Of a stretch of 64,000 nucleotides of DNA, positions 7,651 through 16,965 are shown piece by piece. The number at the start of each line of letters is the position of its first letter. Positions within the stretch are counted from its first letter, which is position 1. Source of the DNA: Flavobacterium sp. 123 (lineage in GTDB: Bacteria > Bacteroidota > Bacteroidia > Flavobacteriales > Flavobacteriaceae); NCBI RefSeq assembly GCF_003634825.1, contig NZ_RBXD01000001.1, positions 1,138,501-1,202,500 on the forward strand. The letters are read 5' to 3'. The translations under genes and the position numbers were made by a program. The notes below the pieces were generated by a model, which saw nothing but the letters and a program-made list of their open reading frames with translations, had not been told where the DNA came from and did no database searches.

Positions 7651-8574
7651 TTATAATTCAACATCAAATTGGGTCAAAGATTTAAATTGTTGCAATCTTG
7701 ACACTACTTCGCTTTTGTCTAAATCAATCATTCTATCAGTTCCAAATTTCTCCACACAAAAGGAAGCTAAATTAGAACCATATATTACTGCGTTTTTCAT
7801 ATTATCAAAAGATACATTTTCACTTTGGGCAATATATCCTGTAAATCCTCCTGCAAAAGTATCTCCTGCACCAGTTGGATCAAAAACATCTTCTAATGGC
7901 AAAGCTGGAGCAAAGAACACCTCTTTATCATGAAACAAAAGTGCTCCATGTTCTCCTTTTTTGATAACCACATATTTAGGTCCCATTTGATGAATTTTAG
8001 CAGCAGCTTTTACCAATGAGTATTCGCCCGAAAGTTGTCTTGCTTCTTCATCATTAATTGTAATTACATCTACTCGCTTCATTACGTCAAGTAATTCAGG
8101 TAAAGCACAATCCATCCAGAAGTTCATCGTATCTAAAACAATTAATTTTGGTTTAGACTCCATTTGATCAATCACACTGCTTTGTACTAATGGATGTAAA
8201 TTTCCTAGCATTACTACATCAGCATTTTTAAAATCCTGAGGTACCTTTGGTTGAAAATCAGCCAAAACATTAAGCTCGGTTGCTAATGTATCTCTTGAAT
8301 TCAAATCATTATGATATCTTCCGCTCCAAAAAAATGTTTTACCTCCTTTAACTACTTCAAGACCTGAAATATCAATGTTTCTAGAGGTTAATAAATCTAA
8401 ATATTCTTGAGGAAAATCATCGCCAACTACAGAAACTATAGCAGATTTCAAATTAAAAAAAGAAGCTGAAAGACCTATGTAAGTACCTGCACCACCTAAA
8501 ATTTTATCTGTTTTCCCAAAAGGGGTTTCAATTGCGTCGAAAGCTACGGTTCCAACAATCAATAATTTATTCAT
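7651..8574 (-). CDS. PfkB-family carbohydrate/nucleoside kinase
   Basis: This 307-residue ribokinase-family enzyme phosphorylates a sugar or nucleoside hydroxyl with ATP. The N-terminus has the family's first block (LLIVGTVAFDAIETPFGK, GGAGTYIGLSASFF). The C-terminal signature VFDPTGAGDTFAGGFTGY carries the catalytic Asp and the anion hole. The substrate cannot be read from the sequence; adenosine or a sugar are both possible. A strong promoter (TTG-N20-TATCTTTG) lies directly upstream and a terminator directly downstream, so it is a single-gene transcript. Confidence 0.9.
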   Translation of the reverse strand: MNKLLIVGTVAFDAIETPFGKTDKILGGAGTYIGLSASFFNLKSAIVSVVGDDFPQEYLDLLTSRNIDISGLEVVKGGKTFFWSGRYHNDLNSRDTLATELNVLADFQPKVPQDFKNADVVMLGNLHPLVQSSVIDQMESKPKLIVLDTMNFWMDCALPELLDVMKRVDVITINDEEARQLSGEYSLVKAAAKIHQMGPKYVVIKKGEHGALLFHDKEVFFAPALPLEDVFDPTGAGDTFAGGFTGYIAQSENVSFDNMKNAVIYGSNLASFCVEKFGTDRMIDLDKSEVVSRLQQFKSLTQFDVEL

Positions 8575-8597
8575 TTTTTGAATTTCGAATTAAGGCG

Positions 8598-8628
8598 CAA
8601 AGATAGTTCATAAGTTACGAAATTGCAA
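8598..8628 (-). promoter_or_regulatory. Promoter of the PfkB kinase gene
   Basis: On the minus strand TTG (8626-8628) is followed after 20 bases by TATCTTTG (8598-8605). This matches the Flavobacterium consensus TTG-N17-23-TAnnTTTG and lies about 24 bases before the ATG. Confidence 0.75.
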
Positions 8629-8679
8629 AGAGTATTAAGTGTAAAGTTTTCTTAATTTATAACGCTGTAAATTAACAAT

Positions 8680-9159
8680 TTAGAATAATTTATTTTCTTC
8701 TTTTTCGTAAAAAGAATCTATAGAAAGTTGCTTTTGAACCGAAGCCATTACGGCTAATTCGTCACATCTTTCGTTTTGAGGATGATTGTTGTGTCCTTTA
8801 ATCCATCTAAAATCAACTTGGTGTTTTCTATAAACAATAAGAAAGCGTTTCCACAAATCTGGATTTTTTTTGCCTACATAACCTTTTTTCTCCCAACCAA
8901 AAACCCATTTTTTTAAAACAGAATCAACCACATATTTAGAATCTGAAACTACCAAAACTTTTGTATTGGAATTTTTAAGCTTTTCAAGACCAACAATTAC
9001 AGCTAATAATTCCATTCTATTATTAGTTGTATATCGGAAACCCTCATAAAATTCTTTTTTATAGGGTTTTCCTACCCATTCCATAACTACACCATATCCG
9101 CCAGGACCTGGATTGCCCTTCGCTGCACCATCAGTGTAAATATGTACGTCGTGTTCCAA
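8680..9159 (-). CDS. rnhA: Ribonuclease HI
   Basis: This 159-residue enzyme degrades RNA in RNA/DNA hybrids during replication. The catalytic carboxylates are visible in YTDGAAKGNPGPGGYG (Asp), NRMELLAV (Glu), VVSDSKYVVDS (Asp) and the C-terminal NERCDELA (Asp). The handle region and KGHNNHPQNE are present, so the protein is full length. It lies 11 bases downstream of purN and is probably co-transcribed with it. Confidence 0.95.
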   Translation of the reverse strand: MEHDVHIYTDGAAKGNPGPGGYGVVMEWVGKPYKKEFYEGFRYTTNNRMELLAVIVGLEKLKNSNTKVLVVSDSKYVVDSVLKKWVFGWEKKGYVGKKNPDLWKRFLIVYRKHQVDFRWIKGHNNHPQNERCDELAVMASVQKQLSIDSFYEKEENKLF

Positions 9160-9170
9160 AATAAAATAGG

Positions 9171-9740
9171 TTAAAGTTTATTAGTCAACCATTTTTCAAT
9201 AATCAAAGGGAAATTCTCTTGCTCTAATTCGTGAATCTTAGCCGCTACATCTTCTGGAGTATCTGAATCTATTAAAGCTACTTTTTTCTGAAAAATAATA
9301 TTTCCTTCATCATAATTTTCATTAACATAATGAATTGTAATCCCCGTTTCCTTTTCTTTATTTTCAACTATTGCTCTATGAATATGCATGCCATACATAC
9401 CTTTTCCTCCATATAAAGGCAATAAGGCTGGATGAATATTTAGTATTTGATCTGGATAAGCTTCGATAATATCTTGAGGGAATTTTAATAAAAACCCAGC
9501 TAAAACAATCAAATCTGGTTTTATTTCATTAATTTTTTGAAGTACTTTTCCTTCAAAAAGGTCTGATTTAGAGAAAATTTCTGTTGGAATTTGATGATTT
9601 TTAGCTCTATCAATCACTTTAGCATTCGCATTATTTGTAAAAACACTAACTACTGATGCCATTTTAGTTGCAGCAAAGTGTTTTATAATATTTTCAGCAT
9701 TAGTACCCGATCCTGAAGCAAAAACGACTATTTTTTTCAT
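9171..9740 (-). CDS. purN: Phosphoribosylglycinamide formyltransferase
   Basis: This 189-residue enzyme transfers a formyl group from 10-formyl-THF to GAR, the third step of purine synthesis. It shows the N-terminal FASGSGTNAENI block and the active-site segments NIHPALLPLYGGKGMYG (catalytic Asn and His) and ETGITIHYVNENYDEGNI (catalytic Asp). The length is normal. It is the first gene of a likely purN-rnhA pair and is divergent from acpP. Confidence 0.96.
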   Translation of the reverse strand: MKKIVVFASGSGTNAENIIKHFAATKMASVVSVFTNNANAKVIDRAKNHQIPTEIFSKSDLFEGKVLQKINEIKPDLIVLAGFLLKFPQDIIEAYPDQILNIHPALLPLYGGKGMYGMHIHRAIVENKEKETGITIHYVNENYDEGNIIFQKKVALIDSDTPEDVAAKIHELEQENFPLIIEKWLTNKL

Positions 9741-9856
9741 AACCTACCCTATTTTATTATGCAAAAAAAGGGATAAAAAATGAAAATAAATAACATTCGG
9801 AAGTCTTTGTTAAAATAAATTTCATAAATTAGTTCACACATTTATTAACTAAATAG

Positions 9857-9885
9857 TTGTTTTAAAATAAAGTTTTTTATTTTTG
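9857..9885 (+). promoter_or_regulatory. Promoter of acpP
   Basis: TTG (9857-9859), an 18-base spacer and TATTTTTG (9878-9885) fit the Bacteroidetes promoter consensus exactly. It lies 30 bases before the acpP start. Confidence 0.8.
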
Positions 9886-9915
9886 CCAACAAATTAAATT
9901 CTAAAATTAAAGATT

Positions 9916-10152
9916 ATGTCAGACATTGCATCAAGAGTAAAAGCGATTATCGTAGACAAATTAGGTGTTGACGAAAACGAAGTTGTAACAGAAGCAAGCT
10001 TCACTAATGATTTAGGAGCTGACTCATTAGACACTGTAGAGCTTATCATGGAATTCGAAAAAGAATTTGACATTCAAATTCCAGACGATCAAGCAGAAAA
10101 CATTGCTACTGTAGGTCAAGCAATCTCTTACATCGAGGAAGCTAAAAAATAA
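9916..10152 (+). CDS. acpP: Acyl carrier protein
   Basis: This 78-residue acidic four-helix protein carries growing acyl chains in fatty acid synthesis. The phosphopantetheine attachment Ser lies in the classic [14 protein letters not shown] motif. The length is standard. It is followed by a terminator-like hairpin and then fabF, the usual acpP-fabF order, with rnc after it. Confidence 0.98.
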   Translation: MSDIASRVKAIIVDKLGVDENEVVTEASFTNDLGADSLDTVELIMEFEKEFDIQIPDDQAENIATVGQAISYIEEAKK

Positions 10153-10159
10153 TACATTT

Positions 10160-10200
10160 ACACCCGACTGCACTATTGCATTCGGGTGTTATTATTTTTT
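10160..10200 (+). terminator. Terminator-like hairpin between acpP and fabF
   Basis: The stem CACCCGA/TCGGGTG with a 14-base loop is followed by TTATTATTTTTT. It probably lets acpP be expressed more highly than fabF and rnc by partial termination. Confidence 0.7.
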
Positions 10201-10334
10201 AAAAAAATTGAATTGCTGATTGAATTTCAATCAAAAAAATATTTATAATGTAATGCCCATGGCTCTTTTGTAAGAATAATACAATAAAGAAAGCGTGGGT
10301 TTTATTTGTTTAAAGATAACAAAACACATAAGTT

Positions 10335-11588
10335 ATGGAATTAAGACGAGTTGTTGTAACAGGTTTAGGTGCGCTTACTCCTATTGGAAATAACATCCAA
10401 GAATTTTGGAATGGTCTAATTAACGGAGTTAGTGGAGCCGCACCGATAACTTATTTCGATGCTTCAAAATTCAAAACTCAGTTTGCTTGCGAATTGAAAA
10501 ACTTTAATGTCGAAGAATTTATTGACAGAAAAGAAGCAAGAAAAATGGACCGTTACGCACAATATGCTATGGTTTCATCAGAAGAAGCAATGAAAGATGC
10601 TAATTTTGATTTGGACAAATTAGATAAAGATCGTGCTGGTGTAATTTGGGGATCTGGTATTGGCGGATTAGAAACTTTCCAAATTGAAGTTCTTAATTTT
10701 GCTGCTGGAGACGGAACGCCAAAATTCAATCCTTTCTTTATCCCAAAAATGATTGGTGATATTGCTTGCGGACATATTTCGATAAAATATGGCTTTAGAG
10801 GTCCTAACTTCGGAACTGTTTCAGCTTGTGCTTCATCAACTAATGCTATTATAGACGCATTCAATTATATCCGATTAGGTCATGCCGATGTTATGGTAAC
10901 AGGTGGTTCAGAAGCTGCTGTAACTATTGCCGGAATGGGTGGATTTAATGCTATGCATGCTTTATCAACTAGAAATGATGATCCAAAAACAGCTTCAAGA
11001 CCAATGGACAAAGACAGAGATGGGTTTGTACTTGGAGAAGGAGCAGGAGCGTTAATCCTTGAAGAATACGAACATGCTGTTGCTCGTGGCGCAAAAATTT
11101 ATTGTGAAGTTGGTGGTGGCGGAATGTCTGCTGATGCCTATCATATAACCGCTCCACATCCTGAAGGATTAGGTGCAAAAAATGTAATGCTAAACTGCTT
11201 AAGAGATGCTGGATTAAAACCAACAGATGTTGATGGTGTAAATATGCACGGAACTTCAACTCCTCTTGGAGATTTAGCAGAATCTAAAGCTATTCAACAT
11301 GTATTTGGAGAACATGCTTATACAATGAACTTGAATTCAACAAAGTCAATGACAGGCCATTTACTTGGTGCTGCCGGTGCTGTTGAAACTATTTCATCTA
11401 TCCTTTCTTTGAAATACGGAATTATTCCTCCTACAATAAATCATTTTACAGATGATGAAAACATAGATCCAAGATTAAACTTTACTTTCAATACTGCTCA
11501 AAAAAGAGACGTGAAAGTTTTAATGAGTAATACTTTTGGATTTGGTGGTCACAATGCTTGTGTATTGGTGAAAAAATTAGACCTATAA
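10335..11588 (+). CDS. fabF: 3-oxoacyl-[ACP] synthase II
   Basis: This 417-residue condensing enzyme extends acyl-ACP with malonyl-ACP. The Cys-His-His triad is visible: VSACASSTNAI (Cys), NMHGTSTPLGD (His) and NSTKSMTGHLLGAAGAVE (Lys and His). The N-terminus RRVVVTGLGALTPIG and C-terminus SNTFGFGGHNACVLV are typical. It lies in the usual acpP-fabF-rnc order, 7 bases before rnc. Confidence 0.98.
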   Translation: MELRRVVVTGLGALTPIGNNIQEFWNGLINGVSGAAPITYFDASKFKTQFACELKNFNVEEFIDRKEARKMDRYAQYAMVSSEEAMKDANFDLDKLDKDRAGVIWGSGIGGLETFQIEVLNFAAGDGTPKFNPFFIPKMIGDIACGHISIKYGFRGPNFGTVSACASSTNAIIDAFNYIRLGHADVMVTGGSEAAVTIAGMGGFNAMHALSTRNDDPKTASRPMDKDRDGFVLGEGAGALILEEYEHAVARGAKIYCEVGGGGMSADAYHITAPHPEGLGAKNVMLNCLRDAGLKPTDVDGVNMHGTSTPLGDLAESKAIQHVFGEHAYTMNLNSTKSMTGHLLGAAGAVETISSILSLKYGIIPPTINHFTDDENIDPRLNFTFNTAQKRDVKVLMSNTFGFGGHNACVLVKKLDL

Positions 11589-11595
11589 AATATCC

Positions 11596-12336
11596 ATGCG
11601 TTTAATCAAAAAAATATTTTCGAAATCCCGTTCTCTTGAAGACGGGATTTTTTTTGATGCTATTGAACGAATTCTTGGTTTCTCCCCTAAAACTATTGAC
11701 TTTTACAAAAAAGCATTTACACATCGCTCTTCAAATCGCCTTGATGAAAATGGAAATCCTATCAATTACGAACGGCTCGAGTTCCTTGGTGACGCCATGC
11801 TTAGTTCTGTGATTGCAGCTCATTTATTTAGCAAAGCACCGGCTGGAGACGAAGGTTATCTGACCAAAATGCGTTCAAAAATTGTCAGTAGAGAGCACCT
11901 TAATGAATTAGGGAAAGATTTAAATTTGGTACAATTCATAGAAAGCAAAGTACCGGTTCAACATTTTGGAGAAAACATACACGGAAATATTTTTGAATCA
12001 TTAGTAGGTGCCATTTATTTGGATAGAGGTTATGAATTTTGCGAAAAATTTATTCAAAAAAGGGTAATAATCCCTTATGTAGACATTGCAAGATTAGAAG
12101 GAAAAGTAATTAGTTATAAAAGTTTAGTCATAGAATGGTGCCAAAAAGAAAAAAGGCAATTTCATTATGACATATTTGAGGACAATGCAATTGATGGACA
12201 AAGACTGTTTGGCGTAAAATTAAGTATTGACGAAAAAGTGATTGCAAAAGCACGAGCAACGTCAAAAAAGAAGGCTGAAGAGAAGGCATCGCAACGTGCC
12301 TATTTTGCATTTCAAGAAAAAATGGATAAGAAATAA
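11596..12336 (+). CDS. rnc: Ribonuclease III
   Basis: This 246-residue endonuclease cuts double-stranded RNA in rRNA and mRNA processing. The signature NYERLEFLGDAML with the catalytic acidic residues and the second acidic site NIFESLVGAIYLDRGY are both present. A double-stranded RNA-binding domain covers the C-terminal 75 residues (YKSLVIEWCQKEKRQFHYDI, ASKKKAEEKASQ-like end). It starts 7 bases after fabF and is surely co-transcribed with it. Confidence 0.96.
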   Translation: MRLIKKIFSKSRSLEDGIFFDAIERILGFSPKTIDFYKKAFTHRSSNRLDENGNPINYERLEFLGDAMLSSVIAAHLFSKAPAGDEGYLTKMRSKIVSREHLNELGKDLNLVQFIESKVPVQHFGENIHGNIFESLVGAIYLDRGYEFCEKFIQKRVIIPYVDIARLEGKVISYKSLVIEWCQKEKRQFHYDIFEDNAIDGQRLFGVKLSIDEKVIAKARATSKKKAEEKASQRAYFAFQEKMDKK

Positions 12337-12449
12337 CATCGAATTCCTAAAACTATAACGTTTTCGTTCATAATTTAACAAAAACATAGCCGATAAGGAT
12401 ATTGATGCTTAAATAGAAATACTATATTTACACCTTATTTTTTCATGAA

Positions 12450-12935
12450 ATGGCTATTCATAAATTGGATCTTGGCGAATTTGACGAAATAGATTATTAT
12501 CTTATTGCTATTCATACTTCATTGGAAGACTATAGACTGGCATTTTTCATCAATCAAAAGCTTCCAATAAATTTAAGTAAAAGCAAGAATGAAATTCAAA
12601 TCAGTATAAAAGAAGGAGAAACAAAATTTTCAAGATATTATTATTACGATACAGAAAAAACGCTTTCTTGGGATTTGATTCAAAATAAAAATGAAGTTAT
12701 TCAACACAAAAAAGAAGTAAGCCAAAATTTATTTTCAAATATAGCACTGGAAGTTTCAACGAAAGTTTATTTGCTTCCCGAATTTAAAAAGGCGGATTAT
12801 TTTTTAAAAATAGAAGACGACGAGACCAGTACAGTCTTAAATATAATAACAATATTAAATACCATAGATGGTATATCAACAGCTTACAGTGTTGATACAA
12901 ATAAAATAAAATCTAAAAACAATTTAATTTTTTAA
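12450..12935 (+). CDS. IPExxxVDY family protein
   Basis: This 161-residue protein belongs to a small Bacteroidetes-specific family named for its motif, seen here as LPEFKKADYFLKIED near residues 110-124. The family's usual place directly before pyruvate kinase is kept: pyk starts 6 bases downstream. There is no signal peptide or membrane segment, so it is probably cytoplasmic. The function is unknown; the conserved linkage suggests a role near glycolysis or RNA processing, which is inference. A possible promoter TTG-N18-TATATTTA lies at 12402-12430. Confidence 0.85.
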   Translation: MAIHKLDLGEFDEIDYYLIAIHTSLEDYRLAFFINQKLPINLSKSKNEIQISIKEGETKFSRYYYYDTEKTLSWDLIQNKNEVIQHKKEVSQNLFSNIALEVSTKVYLLPEFKKADYFLKIEDDETSTVLNIITILNTIDGISTAYSVDTNKIKSKNNLIF

Positions 12936-12940
12936 TACAA

Positions 12941-14371
12941 ATGCTTACAAACAAGAAAACCAAAATTGTAGCCACACTTGGGCCTGCATGTAGTTCTAGA
13001 GAGATCATCAAAGATATGATTGACGCAGGAGTAAATGTGTTTAGAATAAATTTTTCACATGCTGATTATGCTGATGTAAAAGAAAGAATAAACATTATAC
13101 GAAGTCTTAACGAAGAGTTTGGTTACACTACTGCAATATTAGGCGATTTACAAGGTCCTAAACTTCGTGTAGGAGTTATGCAAGACGGTGTTGTTGTAAA
13201 TGATGGCGATTTAATTACGTTTACAACTGCTGAAGATGTCCTTGGAACTGCTGAAAAAGTTTTCATGAAATACCAAAACTTTCCAAATGATGTAAATCCA
13301 GGAGAAAGAATTTTATTAGATGACGGAAAACTTATTTTCGAAATAGTTTCTACTGACAAGAAAACAGAAGTAGTAGCAAGAGTAATTCAAGGCGGTGAAT
13401 TGAAATCTAAAAAAGGGGTTAACCTTCCAAATACTAAAATATCACTTCCTGCAATGACAGAAAAGGATATTGCTGATGCAATTTTTGCTATTGGACAACA
13501 AGTAGACTGGATTGCTTTATCTTTTGTAAAAACACCTAGAGACCTTCAAGACTTACAAGAATTAATAGCGGAACATTCAGAATATAAAATTCCAATCGTT
13601 GCTAAAATCGAAATGCCAGAAGCATTAGAGAACATTGATAAAATTGTTGCTTATTGTGATGCTTTAATGGTTGCTCGTGGAGATTTAGGAGTTGAACTTC
13701 CTGCTCACGAAGTGCCCTTAGTTCAAAAAGAATTAATCAGAAGAGCAAAAACAGCTAGAATTCCAGTAATTGTTGCTACTCAAATGATGGAAACAATGAT
13801 TACTAGCTTGACACCAACACGTGCGGAAGTTAATGACGTTGCAAACTCAGTTATGGACGGTGCAGATGCAGTAATGCTTTCTGGAGAAACTGCAACAGGT
13901 AACTATCCCGTTCAAGTAATCCAAAAAATGACTCAAATTCTTGAAGCAGTTGAAGATTCTCCACTTATTCAAGTACCTCAAAATACACCACAAGTTAGAA
14001 CGAATCGTTTTATCACTAAAACAATTTGTCATCATGCTGCAACAATGGCTAATGTAATTAAAGCTAAAGCTATTTGTACTTTAACTAATAGTGGTTATAC
14101 TGCTTTCCAAATTTCGGCTTGGAGACCATCAGCACATATTTTAGTATTTACATCTAACAAAAGAATCCTTACACAACTTAATTTATTATGGGGTGTAAAA
14201 TCATACTACTACGAAAAATCAGTAAGTACTGATGATACCGTTACAGATGTGAATGAAATTGCTAGACAAAAAGGATACGTGAAAAAAGGAGATTTCCTTA
14301 TCAACTTAGCAGCAATGCCAATTACTGATAAAGGAATGGTAAACACCTTAAGAGTTTCTGAAATAGAATAG
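12941..14371 (+). CDS. pyk: Pyruvate kinase
   Basis: This 476-residue enzyme makes pyruvate and ATP from phosphoenolpyruvate. The N-terminus KKTKIVATLGPACSS, substrate and metal block IPIVAKIEMPEALENID (catalytic Lys and Glu), VARGDLGVELP and ATQMMETMITSLTPTRAEV are typical. The C-terminal allosteric domain (TLTNSGYTAFQISAWRPSA) is complete. It is the second gene of a likely operon with the IPExxxVDY gene and is followed by a strong terminator. Confidence 0.98.
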   Translation: MLTNKKTKIVATLGPACSSREIIKDMIDAGVNVFRINFSHADYADVKERINIIRSLNEEFGYTTAILGDLQGPKLRVGVMQDGVVVNDGDLITFTTAEDVLGTAEKVFMKYQNFPNDVNPGERILLDDGKLIFEIVSTDKKTEVVARVIQGGELKSKKGVNLPNTKISLPAMTEKDIADAIFAIGQQVDWIALSFVKTPRDLQDLQELIAEHSEYKIPIVAKIEMPEALENIDKIVAYCDALMVARGDLGVELPAHEVPLVQKELIRRAKTARIPVIVATQMMETMITSLTPTRAEVNDVANSVMDGADAVMLSGETATGNYPVQVIQKMTQILEAVEDSPLIQVPQNTPQVRTNRFITKTICHHAATMANVIKAKAICTLTNSGYTAFQISAWRPSAHILVFTSNKRILTQLNLLWGVKSYYYEKSVSTDDTVTDVNEIARQKGYVKKGDFLINLAAMPITDKGMVNTLRVSEIE

Positions 14372-14395
14372 TCAAAAACTATCTGAAATAATCTA

Positions 14396-14432
14396 AAATC
14401 CGTCTCATAAATTAAATGAGGCGGATTTTTTA
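14396..14432 (+). terminator. Terminator after pyk
   Basis: The stem AAATCCGTCTCAT/ATGAGGCGGATTT, with one G-U pair, is followed by a T-run 25 bases after the pyk stop. Confidence 0.88.
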
Positions 14433-14482
14433 GTTTATAAAAATTTTAAGATTCTTTAAACATCCTTCTAAAAAATAAAATT

Positions 14483-14490
14483 TATATTTG
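14483..14490 (+). promoter_or_regulatory. -7 box of the Bax-inhibitor-like gene
   Basis: TATATTTG matches TAnnTTTG, 20 bases before the ATG. No good -33 TTG is seen. Confidence 0.5.
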
Positions 14491-14510
14491 AACAACAAAA
14501 AATCATACTT

Positions 14511-15272
14511 ATGGCTTTCAATTCAAACAATCCGTTTTTAAATAATAAAACTTTTTCTTCAAAAAAAGACGTAGTACATCAGGCAACCATAATTGATTTC
14601 AATCAAGAAATGACGCTGGCTGGAACTATAAACAAGAGCTTAATCTTATTTTTACTACTTACAGCATCAGCTTCTATAATCTGGTGGATAACTTTTAATG
14701 GTATGAACCCAATAGTTCCTGCAATTGGCGGAGCAATAGTTGGACTTGTTTTAGTTTTAATATCTGCATTCAAACCACAATATTCGCCTTATTTAGCCCC
14801 TGGATACGCGCTATTTGAAGGTTTATTTATTGGTGGCGTTTCTGCTATTTTCGAAGCTAAATATCCAGGAATTGTAACACAGGCTGTAGGAGCAACTTTT
14901 GTAACTTTTGCGGTTTGTTTAGGACTTTATAAATATAGAATTGTAAAAGTGACGGAACAATTCAAATCTGTTGTCTTAGCTGCAACATTAGCAATTGCAA
15001 CCTATTATTTAATATCATGGCTGTTTTCAATGTTTACAAGCTTTGTGCCCGTACATTATGGAAGTTCTTTAATGAGTATAGGAATTAGCGTATTTGTAAT
15101 CGTAATTGCTGCTTTAAATTTGTTTTTAGATTTTGACAGAATAGAAAAAGGAGCCGAACAAAAAATGCCAAAATATATGGAATGGTATGGCGCAATGGGA
15201 TTAATGATAACTTTAGTCTGGCTGTATGTCGAATTCCTACGATTACTTTCTAAATTATCTAGCAGAGACTAA
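14511..15272 (+). CDS. Bax inhibitor-1/YccA family membrane protein
   Basis: This 253-residue protein has a 45-residue soluble start and then about seven membrane helices (LILFLLLTASASIIWWI, IVGLVLVLISAF and others). The family block APGYALFEGLFIGGVSAIFE and the C-terminal acidic FLDFDRIEKGAEQ are typical. The family includes E. coli YccA, which modulates FtsH, and pH-dependent calcium leak channels; which applies here is unknown. It is a single gene with its own promoter box and terminator. Confidence 0.9.
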   Translation: MAFNSNNPFLNNKTFSSKKDVVHQATIIDFNQEMTLAGTINKSLILFLLLTASASIIWWITFNGMNPIVPAIGGAIVGLVLVLISAFKPQYSPYLAPGYALFEGLFIGGVSAIFEAKYPGIVTQAVGATFVTFAVCLGLYKYRIVKVTEQFKSVVLAATLAIATYYLISWLFSMFTSFVPVHYGSSLMSIGISVFVIVIAALNLFLDFDRIEKGAEQKMPKYMEWYGAMGLMITLVWLYVEFLRLLSKLSSRD

Positions 15273-15274
15273 TT

Positions 15275-15316
15275 AAAAAAGAAACCCTTTCTATGTCAGA
15301 AAGGGTTTCTTTTTAT
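15275..15316. terminator. Bidirectional terminator
   Basis: The near-perfect stem GAAACCCTTTCT/AGAAAGGGTTTC is flanked by A and T runs. It sits between the convergent Bax-inhibitor-like gene and dinB and can serve both. Confidence 0.88.
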
Positions 15317-15344
15317 ACTACATTTTCACCTTTTATTTCTAAAA

Positions 15345-16427
15345 TTAAAAGGCAAATTTAAGTTGAACCACAACCGTTTTCTTTTCTTCTGTATTTAAAT
15401 TACTTAAAGATATTCCTAGTAATCGGACGGAATCCTTCATTCTTTCTTGATATAATAATTCTTTTACCGATTCTAAAATCAGTCCTTTATCTGAGATAAA
15501 ATAAGGCAATGTCTTACTTCTGGTTTGTTGCGAAAAATCACTGTATTTAATTTTCAATGTAATTGTTTTTCCCGCAATGGAATGTTTTTTTAATCTTCTC
15601 TCTAATGTGTTTGCAATTTTTTCTAATTGCTCAATCATAAAAATTTCAGAAGTAAGATTGCTTTCAAATGTATGTTCTGCTGCAACTGACTTTGCGGTTC
15701 TTTCGGATTTTACTTCTCCGTTATGAATTCCACGCACTACATTATAATAGAAATTACCTGATTTTCCAAAATGTTTTTCCAAAAATTCTACTGATTTACT
15801 TTTTAATTCCAATCCGGTAAAAATTCCTAATTGGTACATTTTTTCAGTAGTTACTTTCCCAACTCCATAAAACTTCCGAATAGGTAATTCTTCCAAAAAA
15901 GAGATAACCTCATCTGGATTTACCGTTTTCTGACCATTAGGTTTATTAAAATCACTAGCAATTTTAGCAACAAATTTGTTAACAGATATTCCAGCAGAAG
16001 CAGTTAATCCAACTTCATTAAAAATACGCAATCTTATTTCTTGCGCCAATAAGGTTGCACTAGGATTCCCTTTTTTATTATTTGTAACATCTAAGTAAGC
16101 CTCATCCAGAGATAATGGTTCTACTAGATCTGTATATTCATGAAATATTTTTTGAATTTTTGCCGATATTTCTCTGTATCGTTCAAATCTTGGTCTAACA
16201 AAAATAAGCTCAGGGCAATTTTTTTTTGCCATAACTCCGCTAATTGCACTTCGAACACCAAATTTTCTAGCTTCATAACTAGCGGCCGCAACAACTCCAC
16301 GGTTTTCAGAACCTCCCACAGCAATTGGCTTGCCCTTTAATTCGGGATTATCCATTTGTTCAACCGAAGCATAGAAAGCATCCATGTCAATGTGAATTAT
16401 TTTTCTATTTGGATTTATTTCGGACAT
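15345..16427 (-). CDS. dinB: DNA polymerase IV
   Basis: This 360-residue Y-family translesion polymerase has the catalytic motifs IIHIDMDAFYASVEQ (D14) and PLSLDEAYLDVT (Asp and Glu near residue 105). GRPAVGG-like KGKPIAVGG and the little-finger domain are present. It ends in QLKFAF, with no canonical beta-clamp QLxLF box, although VVQLKFAF could serve as a weak one. It is divergent from the CYTH gene. No LexA-type box is obvious upstream. Confidence 0.95.
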   Translation of the reverse strand: MSEINPNRKIIHIDMDAFYASVEQMDNPELKGKPIAVGGSENRGVVAAASYEARKFGVRSAISGVMAKKNCPELIFVRPRFERYREISAKIQKIFHEYTDLVEPLSLDEAYLDVTNNKKGNPSATLLAQEIRLRIFNEVGLTASAGISVNKFVAKIASDFNKPNGQKTVNPDEVISFLEELPIRKFYGVGKVTTEKMYQLGIFTGLELKSKSVEFLEKHFGKSGNFYYNVVRGIHNGEVKSERTAKSVAAEHTFESNLTSEIFMIEQLEKIANTLERRLKKHSIAGKTITLKIKYSDFSQQTRSKTLPYFISDKGLILESVKELLYQERMKDSVRLLGISLSNLNTEEKKTVVVQLKFAF

Positions 16428-16496
16428 GACACAAATTTAAATAAAAACAATTAGATTAGAATTTATACCTTTAAAACATCTAATTAAAGCATTGAA

Positions 16497-16964
16497 ATGA
16501 TAGAAATAGAAAGAAAGTTTTTGGTTACATCAAACGCTTTTAAAACTGACGCTTTTAGTCAAAACAAGATTGCACAAGGCTATTTGAGTTCTGTGCCAGA
16601 ACGTACGGTGAGAGTACGAATAAAAGGTGATAAAGGTTTTATAACTGTAAAAGGGATTTCAAGTGATTCAGGAATGTCTCGTTTTGAATGGGAAAAAGAA
16701 ATTCCCATAGATGAAGCTGAAAATTTATTAAAGCTATGTGAAAAAGGTATTATAGATAAAATCCGTTTTAACGTTAAAATAGGAAATCATACTTTTGAAG
16801 TCGATGAATTCCATGGCGAAAACGAAGGTTTAATCATTGCCGAAATAGAACTTAATTCGGAAAACGAAGTGTTTGAAAGACCTAATTGGCTTGGTGAGGA
16901 AGTAACTAATGATAAACGGTATTACAATTCTTATTTAAGCAATCATCCGTTTAAAAATTGGTAA
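16497..16964 (+). CDS. CYTH domain protein (triphosphatase-like)
   Basis: The 155-residue protein opens with the CYTH signature ExExK (E3, E5, K7 in MIEIERKFLV). RVRIKGDKGFITVKG and SRFEWEKEIP supply further tunnel-lining basic and acidic residues. EVDEFHGENEGLIIAEIEL is the typical C-terminal block. CYTH enzymes hydrolyse tripolyphosphate or thiamine triphosphate with a metal ion; a class IV adenylate cyclase is less likely for this short form. It ends one base before the convergent rlpA stop. Confidence 0.9.
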   Translation: MIEIERKFLVTSNAFKTDAFSQNKIAQGYLSSVPERTVRVRIKGDKGFITVKGISSDSGMSRFEWEKEIPIDEAENLLKLCEKGIIDKIRFNVKIGNHTFEVDEFHGENEGLIIAEIELNSENEVFERPNWLGEEVTNDKRYYNSYLSNHPFKNW

Positions 16965-16965
16965 A